Source: a virus
IMG/VR virus record: IMGVR_UViG_3300050821_015283
Location: 1-49,791 of that record
Length of the DNA: 49,791 bases
Reading direction: 5' to 3' (one strand)
In this document: positions 13,661-20,323 of the stretch, piece after piece
How positions within the stretch are numbered: the stretch's first letter is position 1
How the letters are laid out: each line of letters begins with the position of its first letter
Made by a program: the position numbers and the translations under genes
The notes under the pieces: model-generated
The model's input: only the letters and a program-made list of their open reading frames with translations
The model's database searches: none
What the model was told of the DNA's origin: nothing

Positions 13661-13919
13661 TATTGACGAAGCTGATTTAAAAACTGATACTATTGAAGTT
13701 GACAAGGATGAAGATCGTAATGAGCGATTCCGCAATGTCTTAAAAACTCTCGATGGAGCTGGTTTTGAAACTGTTTGTCTCGTTTTATGTAATTCTCTTG
13801 CCGTTCAAATAGATTATTTTGTTAAAGATGATATAATCGAAAAATTCATGGATGACTTTAGATCTGCAACTTTAGAAGCATTGAGCAAGATTAGAAGTAG
13901 AGAAAATACAATTCACTAA
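13647..13919 (+). CDS. Tandem small paralogue 3
   Basis: 90 residues: MSTSNIDEADLKTDTIEVDK, then NVLKTLDGAGFETVCLVLCN, SLAVQIDYFVKDDIIEKFMD, FRSATLEALSKI. Close to paralogue 1. It starts with the shared junction but ends ENTIH and is not overlapped by the next gene. Confidence 0.7.
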   Translation: MSTSNIDEADLKTDTIEVDKDEDRNERFRNVLKTLDGAGFETVCLVLCNSLAVQIDYFVKDDIIEKFMDDFRSATLEALSKIRSRENTIH

Positions 13920-13935
13920 TGTAAGGGACTTGTAA

Positions 13936-14190
13936 ATGACTTCTGATGAAAGAATTGAATGCCGTACCGAGATGTTAACGAAGATCTTGGATGTTCTTGA
14001 TGGAAAAGAATATAAAACTTCATGTGTAGTTTTATGTTTTGCCCTTGCATCTATATTGCATCATTTCAAGATCAAAAAAAATGAAGTTAATGATTTCTTG
14101 GTTAATTTTAAACTCGGGACTTTGGCTGCAATAAATGAAATCGAAACAGCAGAAGCAGAAAAGGAAGCAACAGAAAGTACAGTTCATTAA
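13936..14190 (+). CDS. Tandem small paralogue 4
   Basis: 84 residues. The start MTSDERIECR shares 15 identical bases with the early minus gene 1762-1974 (MTNDERIE). The body is the tandem family: ILDVLDGKEYKTSCVVLCFA, LASILHHFKI, FLVNFKLGTLAAINEI. So a family body carries a start borrowed from another gene, or the reverse. Confidence 0.7.
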   Translation: MTSDERIECRTEMLTKILDVLDGKEYKTSCVVLCFALASILHHFKIKKNEVNDFLVNFKLGTLAAINEIETAEAEKEATESTVH

Positions 14191-14236
14191 GTTATGTGAA
14201 ATAGTGAAAGTGTACTTATATTGTAGGTAATGAATT

Positions 14237-14335
14237 ATGGGAAAAGCTGATCTGGTAGTTATATTAATGTGCGTGATGGTACTATCTATATCTGCTTTAT
14301 CTGCTTTTTTGATTTGGCCTGTCTTTTTTAATTGA
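14237..14335 (+). CDS. 32-residue single-span membrane peptide
   Basis: The frame MGKADLVVILMCVMVLSISA then LSAFLIWPVFFN is almost wholly hydrophobic. GTAGG lies ten bases upstream. It fills the gap between paralogue 4 and the next gene in a tightly packed operon. One of several micro-membrane proteins in this genome; function unknown. Confidence 0.5.
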   Translation: MGKADLVVILMCVMVLSISALSAFLIWPVFFN

Positions 14336-14350
14336 AGGGGATTTGATGGA

Positions 14351-14554
14351 ATGAGTACTATTAAAGATGGTGAGTGGTGCCCAACAACTGACAAATCTAC
14401 TTATTTTATGTCGGTACCAGGTGGTTATATTGTAAGATATATTTCTCTAACAGGTGATTGTTCGTTGGTGTTTATTCCTAATGTACTACCTCTTGATTGG
14501 TGTGATGGTGATGAAGGTTTGGACTTGTGGCTAAGTAAGTTGAAGGAGGTTTGA
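14351..14554 (+). CDS. Small hypothetical protein (GGYIVRY - FIPN type)
   Basis: 67 residues: MSTIKDGEWCPTTDKST, PGGYIVRYISL, LVFIPNVLPLDWCDGDEG. The PGG-hVR then hhFhP-W pattern is common in tiny phage proteins of unknown function. Ends five bases before the next ATG, with a strong AAGGAGGT as its ribosome site. Confidence 0.6.
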   Translation: MSTIKDGEWCPTTDKSTYFMSVPGGYIVRYISLTGDCSLVFIPNVLPLDWCDGDEGLDLWLSKLKEV

Positions 14555-14558
14555 GACA

Positions 14559-14921
14559 ATGAAAAAGATATCTAACAAATTATTTAATCATAAGAATGAC
14601 ACCAAAGAAACTGACATTGAGACTGTCTACATCGATTCTGTTGAGGAATTGGATCAGTGTCTTACTGATATGACACTACAGCAAATGGCGGCTGACCAAA
14701 GTGGCTCCAAGCCGCCTCCTAAAAAGAAAATAGTACTCAATAAAAAAATATGGGAGATGGGTGCTGATAATCTCTTTGAAATAATGATGATGAAAATGAT
14801 GGATAGAGTTATGAATGATAAGAGGATAAATAATATTAAGCCTAAATATATAGAAGGTGATATAGAGACTGGAAAAAGGATAATTTCATTATTTAAAGAT
14901 GAGAACGAAACTGTACATTAA
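14559..14921 (+). CDS. Hypothetical protein with Pro-Lys linker
   Basis: 120 residues: an acidic N-terminus, a basic PPPKKK linker near residue 50, then a Met-rich helix (LFEIMMMKMMDRVMNDKRIN). It ends ETVH, similar to ESTVH of paralogue 4. No family recognised. Confidence 0.6.
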   Translation: MKKISNKLFNHKNDTKETDIETVYIDSVEELDQCLTDMTLQQMAADQSGSKPPPKKKIVLNKKIWEMGADNLFEIMMMKMMDRVMNDKRINNIKPKYIEGDIETGKRIISLFKDENETVH

Positions 14922-14935
14922 GGATTATTTAATAA

Positions 14936-15259
14936 ATGACTATCATAGATTTAGATATCGAACGAAATAAAAAAAAAGAAAATGCAAAATTAGGCCCTTT
15001 TAATTGTGATTTATCTCTATTAGGCAAAGAAGAATTGGAATTATTTTTACTTGATCAACTAAAAAGTTACATAGAGGAGAATGCTAATAAGGGATTAAAA
15101 GCATTTTTTATAGCTACAGTTGATGGAGACGGTAATATTAATAGTGCAAGAGGTGTCAGTAACACCTTAAATAAATTAGGACTATTTTCTCTATTAGGCA
15201 TAATACAAACTGATCAATATAGCATTAATCGTGAAATATTAGATTCTTTAGAAGATTAA
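14936..15259 (+). CDS. KGL-FIVTVD family protein, copy 2
   Basis: 107 residues. MTIIDLDIERNKKKENAK is followed by a helix and the core ENANKGLKAFFIATVDGDGN, ARGVSNTLNKLGLFSLLG, INREILDSLED. Paralogue of 15731-16048 and, more distantly, of the minus-strand gene 4089-4364. The alternation of strand-like and helix-like segments suggests a small alpha/beta fold. Confidence 0.65.
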   Translation: MTIIDLDIERNKKKENAKLGPFNCDLSLLGKEELELFLLDQLKSYIEENANKGLKAFFIATVDGDGNINSARGVSNTLNKLGLFSLLGIIQTDQYSINREILDSLED

Positions 15260-15311
15260 ATATTGCTGACTATATATCCTATAACGTTCAGTAAATTAGA
15301 AGGGAAATTTT

Positions 15312-15614
15312 ATGAGTGATAAATTTGGTTCTAGTCCATGGGATCCACGGGATATGATAGCTAAAGGAGTATATAATAGTGATAAAAACGCAATAGAGAT
15401 AAAAGGTTTGCAATACTATGGTGCTCACCTAATTAATATGGATGAGGTCCTTTATATAAAAAGAACAAGTGAACTAATCGGGGATGTCAACCTACTTGGA
15501 TCATCTTACGAAATTCATCATGAGATAAAATTTAAAAATGGTGAGATGGTAGATTTTATAGAACATAGATTCATATCAGGTAGAAAAGAACAAAATGAAA
15601 CTGATAAGCCATAA
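15312..15614 (+). CDS. Hypothetical beta-rich protein
   Basis: 100 residues: MSDKFGSSPWDPRDMIAKGV, then alternating strands (AIEIKGLQYYGAHLI, YEIHHEIKFKNGEMVDFIEH). Its 3' end overlaps the 48-residue gene at 15595. AAGGGA precedes the ATG. No family recognised. Confidence 0.6.
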   Translation: MSDKFGSSPWDPRDMIAKGVYNSDKNAIEIKGLQYYGAHLINMDEVLYIKRTSELIGDVNLLGSSYEIHHEIKFKNGEMVDFIEHRFISGRKEQNETDKP

Positions 15615-15741
15615 AGATAAGATGTTACACTCTCTTCATGCCATTGGAAGCGTAATCGCATGGAGTGCTGATGACAAAAAGAAGCTATGCAACCTGACTC
15701 AAGAGCTTATACAAATGGTAGAGGATTATAATGGAAATTAA
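15595..15741 (+). CDS. 48-residue LSILHAIG - MVED family member
   Basis: The frame reads MKLISHKDKMLHSLHAIGSV then LCNLTQELIQMVEDYNGN. It aligns with the minus-strand gene 11900-12115 (LPLTKERLLSILHAIGGSI, NLVQELIKMVEDNN). The match over the whole length makes it a real gene in spite of its size. It overlaps the previous gene by 20 bases and the next by 11. Function unknown. Confidence 0.65.
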   Translation: MKLISHKDKMLHSLHAIGSVIAWSADDKKKLCNLTQELIQMVEDYNGN

Positions 15742-16048
15742 GAGTGTAACCGGTGCGTCTATTATAGACTTGCAAAAGGAACGAGATAAAAAAGAAAAAT
15801 CAAAAGAAGAAGAAGATTTGAAATTAGAATTATCTACTAATCTAAAAAAATACGTCGAAAAATATGCTAGCAAAGGATTAAGAGGACTTTTTATAGTTAC
15901 AGTTGATAGTGAGGGTATGGTTCATGCCACAAGAGGTTTCACTAGCGACTTAAATAAATATGCTCTCATAGCAGAAATGCAAGTTTGTCAACATATGTTT
16001 ATTCATGAAATAATAGATTCGGAAGATAGAATATCTGAGGATATTTGA
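15731..16048 (+). CDS. KGL-FIVTVD family protein, copy 3
   Basis: 105 residues. SIIDLQKERDKKEKS corresponds to IIDLDIERNKKKE in copy 2; the core is YASKGLRGLFIVTVDSEGMV, ATRGFTSDLNKYALIAEMQV, HEIIDSEDR. Ends just before the large terminase. Function unknown. Confidence 0.65.
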   Translation: MEIKSVTGASIIDLQKERDKKEKSKEEEDLKLELSTNLKKYVEKYASKGLRGLFIVTVDSEGMVHATRGFTSDLNKYALIAEMQVCQHMFIHEIIDSEDRISEDI

Positions 16049-16063
16049 CTAAATCCCTAAAAA

Positions 16064-17746
16064 ATGAAAAACATTGATTTTCTAAAACTTCTCCTGCAAA
16101 AAAAAGTTATCCACGACGAGTTAATCTCCGGAAAAAATCTTACTCCTGAAGAACTTGAAACTAAATCACTTTGTGAAAAATCTCTTCTTTTATTCGTAGA
16201 AAAGTCGTGGTCTATCATTGAAGGGAATGCTCCCTTCATATATGGATGGCACGTACAAGCTATATGCGAGCACCTTGAGTATCTTTACCATCTTTATATA
16301 AATAGGCTTATTATTAATTGTCCCCCACGCGTTGGCAAGAGTAATATATGTTCCGTTATATTTCCTGCTTGGGTCTGGATAAATGACCCAAGTCTAAGAT
16401 TCCTATATAGCTCCTATGCGCAATCCTTATCGGTTCGTGATAGTGCAAAATGTCGTCGATTAATTCAAAGCAATTGGTATCAAAGATTATGGGGAAGTAA
16501 GTTTACACTAACCGATGATATGAATAGCAAGCTTAGATTTGAGAATGATAAAACAGGATATAGAATTGCAAGCTCCGTGGGTGGCTCGAACACAGGTCAG
16601 GGTGCGCACTTCGAAATATGCGATGATCCTAATAACGTTGTGAATATAGATAGCGAAGTTATAAGAGAAGGCACCAATGAATGGCATGACTTTGTTATGT
16701 CGTCAAGGTATTCCGGGACTATGGATCAATTTAGACGACTTGTTGTGCAACAACGAACTCACGAAAAGGATGTTACTGGGAATATCCTTGCTAAAGACGA
16801 TGCACGGTGGATACACTTATGTCTTCCCATGGAATTCGAGAAAAACAGACAATGCGTTACGGTTCCTTTACGATCTACTGAGGGCAAACGATGGAAAGAT
16901 CCCCGTAAGAAGGAGGGAGAGTTATTGTGGCCGCAAGGGGTTGATAGAGAGAGCTTAGAGTTATTCAAGACCAAAGACTTCCACAACGATAGCTACCGTA
17001 TTGCAGGTCAGCTTCAACAAAGACCTTCTCCAGCAGGTGGGGGTATATTAAAGAAAGAATGGTTCAAACCTTGGAAGCAGAGAGAACTACCAGAATTTGA
17101 TTATATCCTGCAATCATGGGATACCGCTTTGACAGCAAGTATTACATCTTGTTATTCAGCATGTTCTACGTGGGGGGTATTCCAAGATAGAGGTGGAATC
17201 AATAATATCATGTTATTGAGCATTTTCCGGGAGCGAATTGAATATCCAGATTTAAGAAAAATGGCAACGAGGTTGTATAACAATTATGAGGATACTTACA
17301 TTGATGAACCATTATTAGGAGTTAATAAACCTGATTTGGTTCTCATTGAAGCTAAGGTTAGTGGGTATTCTCTCCTTGCTGACTTAATGAGCGCAAATAT
17401 CCCAGTTATGAGATTTAATCCTGGTAAAAATGGAGATAAAAACAGCAGCGGTAAACGCCGTCTCAACGGAGATAAGATTGGTAGATGTCGTATTATAAGT
17501 CATTTAATAGAAAATGGTCTTGTTTGGCTACCAACAGAACTACCTAATTATGAATTTTATACGGCTGATAGTGAAATATTTCTTGAAGCGGCGATTAATT
17601 TTCCAATGGGTGAATCACTCGATATCATTGATTCAATGAGTCAAGCATTCATATGGTTCATCTCTAGAGGTTGGGTATATAACAAAGAAGACCCACAACC
17701 AGAAAAAGCGCCGCCATGGGAGAAAGATCTAAGACCTTATACATAA
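16064..17746 (+). CDS. terL: Terminase large subunit
   Basis: 560 residues, normal length for a packaging motor. The ATPase half has a Walker A variant CPPRVGKS (86-93), a Walker B-like FEICDDPN (183-190) and the coupling stretch ASSVGGSNTGQG. The nuclease half carries ILQSWDTALTA (Asp 353) and LVLIEAKVSG (Glu 429), the expected metal-binding acidic residues. It cuts concatemers and pumps DNA through the portal (20324-22870). The ribosome site is weak, so coupling to the preceding genes is likely. Confidence 0.92.
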   Translation: MKNIDFLKLLLQKKVIHDELISGKNLTPEELETKSLCEKSLLLFVEKSWSIIEGNAPFIYGWHVQAICEHLEYLYHLYINRLIINCPPRVGKSNICSVIFPAWVWINDPSLRFLYSSYAQSLSVRDSAKCRRLIQSNWYQRLWGSKFTLTDDMNSKLRFENDKTGYRIASSVGGSNTGQGAHFEICDDPNNVVNIDSEVIREGTNEWHDFVMSSRYSGTMDQFRRLVVQQRTHEKDVTGNILAKDDARWIHLCLPMEFEKNRQCVTVPLRSTEGKRWKDPRKKEGELLWPQGVDRESLELFKTKDFHNDSYRIAGQLQQRPSPAGGGILKKEWFKPWKQRELPEFDYILQSWDTALTASITSCYSACSTWGVFQDRGGINNIMLLSIFRERIEYPDLRKMATRLYNNYEDTYIDEPLLGVNKPDLVLIEAKVSGYSLLADLMSANIPVMRFNPGKNGDKNSSGKRRLNGDKIGRCRIISHLIENGLVWLPTELPNYEFYTADSEIFLEAAINFPMGESLDIIDSMSQAFIWFISRGWVYNKEDPQPEKAPPWEKDLRPYT

Positions 17747-17749
17747 GTG

Positions 17750-17778
17750 TTGACATATATATTTACTATTGATAATAT
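17750..17778 (+). promoter_or_regulatory. Near-consensus promoter downstream of terL
   Basis: TTGACA (17750-17755), a 17-base spacer, and TAATAT (17773-17778): the best sigma70-type promoter in the window. It begins inside the gap after terL, and the predicted start is about 17785. Confidence 0.75.
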
Positions 17779-17784
17779 GTAATG

Positions 17785-17885
17785 GGGGTGGCATTGAATG
17801 AACGTTCGTGTGCAACATTACTGAGTGTCTATCTACTATCGGATGTTGCAGGGGTTAAATACCCTTCACCCTCTGCCCTTTTTTT
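17785..17885 (+). ncRNA. Putative ~100-nt structured small RNA
   Basis: The RNA from the 17750 promoter contains a perfect 8-base stem, TGCAACAT (17811-17818) with ATGTTGCA (17843-17850), then GCAGGGG pairing CCTCTGC and seven T residues. The two stems share GCA, so they may be alternatives (antiterminator/terminator). A 51-codon frame from the ATG at 17782 also crosses the region, but it would be leaderless and resembles nothing known. Confidence 0.5.
17848..17885 (+). terminator. Intrinsic terminator
   Basis: GCAGGGG (17848-17854) pairs with CCTCTGC (17870-17876, one G-T pair), followed by CC and TTTTTTT (17879-17885). A smaller alternative hairpin, AGGG/CCCT, lies in the same segment. Confidence 0.6.
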
Positions 17886-17924
17886 GGTTATGGATGATTA
17901 CGGTAAGAAGTTGGGAGTAGAAAT

Positions 17925-18185
17925 ATGGTTTTTCTGACACGGAAACAAATTTCTCTATATATCAAATATCAGAAGAATAAATACTTAAGTTACGGAATCG
18001 GATCTGGAGAAGGAGCAGAGATCAGTGCCGGATCCGGGGACAATTATGGTTGTGGTTACGGAGATGGGTTGGGTGATGGCCGTGGAAATGGAGAGGGATA
18101 TGGTGAAGGTATTGGTTACGGAGACGGAAATGGAAATGGAGAAGGATATGGATGCGGAATAAATAGCCTTATACATGAAAATTAA
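17925..18185 (+). CDS. Gly-x-Gly repeat protein (late operon copy 1)
   Basis: 86 residues. The N-terminus MVFLTRKQISLYIKYQKNK is basic. The rest is an almost perfect Gly-x-Gly run (YGDGLGDGRGNGEGYGEG, YGDGNGNGEGYGCG), with Asp, Asn, Glu and Tyr between the glycines, ending INSLIHEN. DNA is purine-rich GGA-type 6-base repeats, prone to slippage. It overlaps the next gene by 11 bases. Confidence 0.65.
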   Translation: MVFLTRKQISLYIKYQKNKYLSYGIGSGEGAEISAGSGDNYGCGYGDGLGDGRGNGEGYGEGIGYGDGNGNGEGYGCGINSLIHEN

Positions 18186-18414
18186 TAAACACATGCACTC
18201 ATTTCGAATTAAATTTGACGATGCAATCTCACTTTCATTTGATGGGATTACTTTCGGTTTTGGTGATGGATACGGAGACGGCCATGGAAACGGTTTAGGA
18301 TATGGGAGTGGAGATAGTCGTCGATTCAGTTCCGATCCAAACGGTTACAAATACAATTACGAATTTTCAGACTTTAATGGCTATGGGAACCCGGATATTT
18401 TACATGAGTGTTGA
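18175..18414 (+). CDS. Gly-x-Gly repeat protein (late operon copy 2)
   Basis: 79 residues: MKINKHMHSFRIKFDDAISL, then SFDGITFGFGDGYGDGHGNG, LGYGSGD, and a Tyr/Asn-rich non-repeat tail (YKYNYEFSDFNGYGN). The start overlaps the previous gene's end; a second ATG at 18193 is possible. Confidence 0.6.
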   Translation: MKINKHMHSFRIKFDDAISLSFDGITFGFGDGYGDGHGNGLGYGSGDSRRFSSDPNGYKYNYEFSDFNGYGNPDILHEC

Positions 18415-18637
18415 TTACTACTTTGTTTGTGATAAGTGCAAAGAAATTAGCGACAACGCGCTAACACTTAACTTAAGGGGTGGGTATGTTCTAGCCGATG
18501 TAATTGGAAATTTTTTAAACGATCATTTTCTTGAGAGAATATGTGCACCTGATGGAATCAGGATAGTTTGTGAACAAGGTGTTGAAGATAGAACTTACAT
18601 GAATATTAATGATGGTGGTACTAAAAATGATAAATGA
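18404..18637 (+). CDS. Hypothetical protein with CxxC motif
   Basis: The start at 18404 (MSVDYYFVCDKCKEISDNAL) overlaps the preceding stop; a longer frame from 18302 is out-of-frame shadow of the repeat gene. 77 residues with one CDKC pair and two further cysteines, possibly a small metal-binding fold. No family recognised. Confidence 0.6.
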   Translation: MSVDYYFVCDKCKEISDNALTLNLRGGYVLADVIGNFLNDHFLERICAPDGIRIVCEQGVEDRTYMNINDGGTKNDK

Positions 18638-19043
18638 TATACGCATATTTCTTGACGATGATGGATATCCCAAAGGATCTGTTGATTTTATAAATGCTTC
18701 CTTAGACAAGATAAAAGCAGTCTATGAAAACATAGTAAGTGAACAAATGATGGTTGGTGTTGTATTACCTGGAAGTGAAAAAGAAATTACTTTTGTTATT
18801 ACCAATGATACCATATTAACCCCTTCTGATTATGACTACGGATTCTTATCTTATAGTTATGATTTAACTAAAAAGGATGGTGAAGTGTTTTTTAACATTA
18901 AGGATCTTAAGAAAGGAAATCTTACCATTTCAGCTTCTAAAAGAAATGCTCCTCTTTGTGATTCCCTCACACATTACTTAATTTTTAGTGGGTCTTTGGA
19001 TAAGTTCGACGATTTCGCGATAAAAAACAGAATTGTATCTTAA
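18627..19043 (+). CDS. Hypothetical protein
   Basis: 138 residues from MINDIRIFLDDDGYPKGSVD; the ATG overlaps the upstream TGA region (AAAATGATAAATGA). Helical first third, beta-rich remainder (EKEITFVITNDTILTPSDYD). In-frame ATGs at 18609 and 18612 are possible. No family recognised. Confidence 0.6.
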   Translation: MINDIRIFLDDDGYPKGSVDFINASLDKIKAVYENIVSEQMMVGVVLPGSEKEITFVITNDTILTPSDYDYGFLSYSYDLTKKDGEVFFNIKDLKKGNLTISASKRNAPLCDSLTHYLIFSGSLDKFDDFAIKNRIVS

Positions 19044-19104
19044 TTCCTACCTTTTTAAGTTCAAAAGGTATATAATACCAATTATTTTTGATAAAGTAAT
19101 TGGA

Positions 19105-19383
19105 ATGAATTTTTTTTCAATTCTTTTTGGAATTGCATTTTTATTAACTGCATGTGAAACATTTAGTGAGAAGGAAATAGCTATGTCAATTTTAGCGATA
19201 GCGATTGCGCTATTGAGTACAAATTTAATGATTGATGGTCAAGATAAAACAATAGTTTTAAATCAAATTAATCAAACAATTCCTCGACCTGTAAATGTAC
19301 CACCCGTCATTGTTCCACCGGTAGTTGTTCCTCCAGTTAATATTCCGCCAGCTCCTCAACCAGGAAGTGGTCCACATCCTTAG
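19105..19383 (+). CDS. Lipoprotein-like membrane protein with proline-rich tail
   Basis: 92 residues from the ATG at 19105; a TTG at 19033 is unlikely. MNFFSILFGIAFLLTAC has a lipobox-like LTAC. A second hydrophobic segment is IAMSILAIAIALLSTNLMI, and the tail is RPVNVPPVIVPPVVVPPVNI and PPAPQPGSG. Proline-rich small lipoproteins include outer-membrane spanins such as Rz1; two hydrophobic segments also fit a holin. This is the best lysis candidate in the late plus operon, but evidence is only topological. Confidence 0.55.
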   Translation: MNFFSILFGIAFLLTACETFSEKEIAMSILAIAIALLSTNLMIDGQDKTIVLNQINQTIPRPVNVPPVIVPPVVVPPVNIPPAPQPGSGPHP

Positions 19384-19387
19384 AGCG

Positions 19388-19480
19388 CGGTCAACAACGG
19401 GACTTGAACCCGTATTCTATATAGGACTCACCAGCTGAAGAGAGTCCATCAATATAGTCTTAGTCTTAGATGATGTTGAC
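19388..19480 (-). ncRNA. tRNA-like structure at convergent gene boundary
   Basis: On the minus strand GTCAACA (19480-19474) pairs with TGTTGAC (19396-19390), and ACGGG-TTCAAGT-CCCGT forms a canonical T arm directly before it. Between lies a long hairpin (CTATAT..GGACTC with GAGTCC..ATATAG) in place of normal D and anticodon arms. No CCA is encoded. It may be a degenerate or unusual tRNA, or a tRNA-mimic that protects or processes the 3' ends of the converging transcripts. Confidence 0.45.
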
Positions 19481-19496
19481 ATAACTGAGGAATAAT

Positions 19497-20264
19497 TTAC
19501 CTCATATGGCCAGACTCAGTCATCATGCCTTTACGGACTTTTCCAGCTCCTCCTGCTGCATGATGCTTCCTATGTTTACGATGAGCACTCCCACCTTTAT
19601 GCAATAACGCAGGAAGAACACCTCCTAATGTTGATGCAACGTCAGCTACTTTCTTACCTGGAGTATTAGCAACATATTCTGAGCCACCGTATTTATTAGG
19701 GCTAAGTGTACCAACAGAATGAGCAATACCATTAGCAAGTTGACCAACTAAGGGCAAACGACCGATAAAATTTTGTCCCCAATAATGATGGGAGCGTTTT
19801 GTCCTTCCACCTCTCTTATGTTCTTCCCTTACTGAATTGTCTGCAACGGGGGCACCAGCAGCAGGGGCGCCTTTATCAGGCATAGGAGCAGATGGGCCTG
19901 CCATAGCTTCTCTCCTTCTCTGGCGACGAGCGGCAATACCCTTAGCGAATTGATTGACCAAAGGAAGTTGGCTGAGGACCTTTTCACCTAGGTAATGGTG
20001 TTGACGAGATCTTGCACGACCACCTTTGCGAAGTTGACCTGTTAAAGGCTTTTCCCCACCATATGTATTAGTGTCTTCTGTAGAACCACCATCGGAATAG
20101 CAATGACCACCTTTTGCGAATCTCTTATGTTTATGTGTCTTCCCACCTTTAGAAAAATGAGGAGGTGCATTTGAGATACCACCAGCAAAATGATGTTCAC
20201 GATGTTCGGAATTATGACCCCTCATTAGAATATTTACATGGGGAGAATTAGACGTATGCTTCAT
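19497..20264 (-). CDS. Basic His/Gly-rich virion-associated protein, putative
   Basis: 255 residues, strongly basic with repeated FAKGG/HHAAGG-like motifs (KRFAKGGHCYSDGG). Two copies of a 23-residue unit (HHYLGEKVLSQLPLVNQFAK, HHYWGQNFIGRLPLVGQLAN) are separated by a Pro/Ala linker. The same [YFH]AxGG motif recurs in other virion proteins here (30409, 40311, 41612, 43216), suggesting a common role in the particle, perhaps DNA or portal contact. Last gene of the minus head block. Confidence 0.55.
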   Translation of the reverse strand: MKHTSNSPHVNILMRGHNSEHREHHFAGGISNAPPHFSKGGKTHKHKRFAKGGHCYSDGGSTEDTNTYGGEKPLTGQLRKGGRARSRQHHYLGEKVLSQLPLVNQFAKGIAARRQRRREAMAGPSAPMPDKGAPAAGAPVADNSVREEHKRGGRTKRSHHYWGQNFIGRLPLVGQLANGIAHSVGTLSPNKYGGSEYVANTPGKKVADVASTLGGVLPALLHKGGSAHRKHRKHHAAGGAGKVRKGMMTESGHMR

Positions 20265-20323
20265 TTTTCGAATCCTTTCAATGGAATATATAAAAAGCTG
20301 AACTTATAACAACAATAGTATAT

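Noticed and set aside
17782-17936. 51-codon frame from ATG 17782
   Set aside because: It would be leaderless relative to the strong promoter, shows no family similarity, and spans the stem and terminator elements. Kept only as an alternative to the RNA interpretation.
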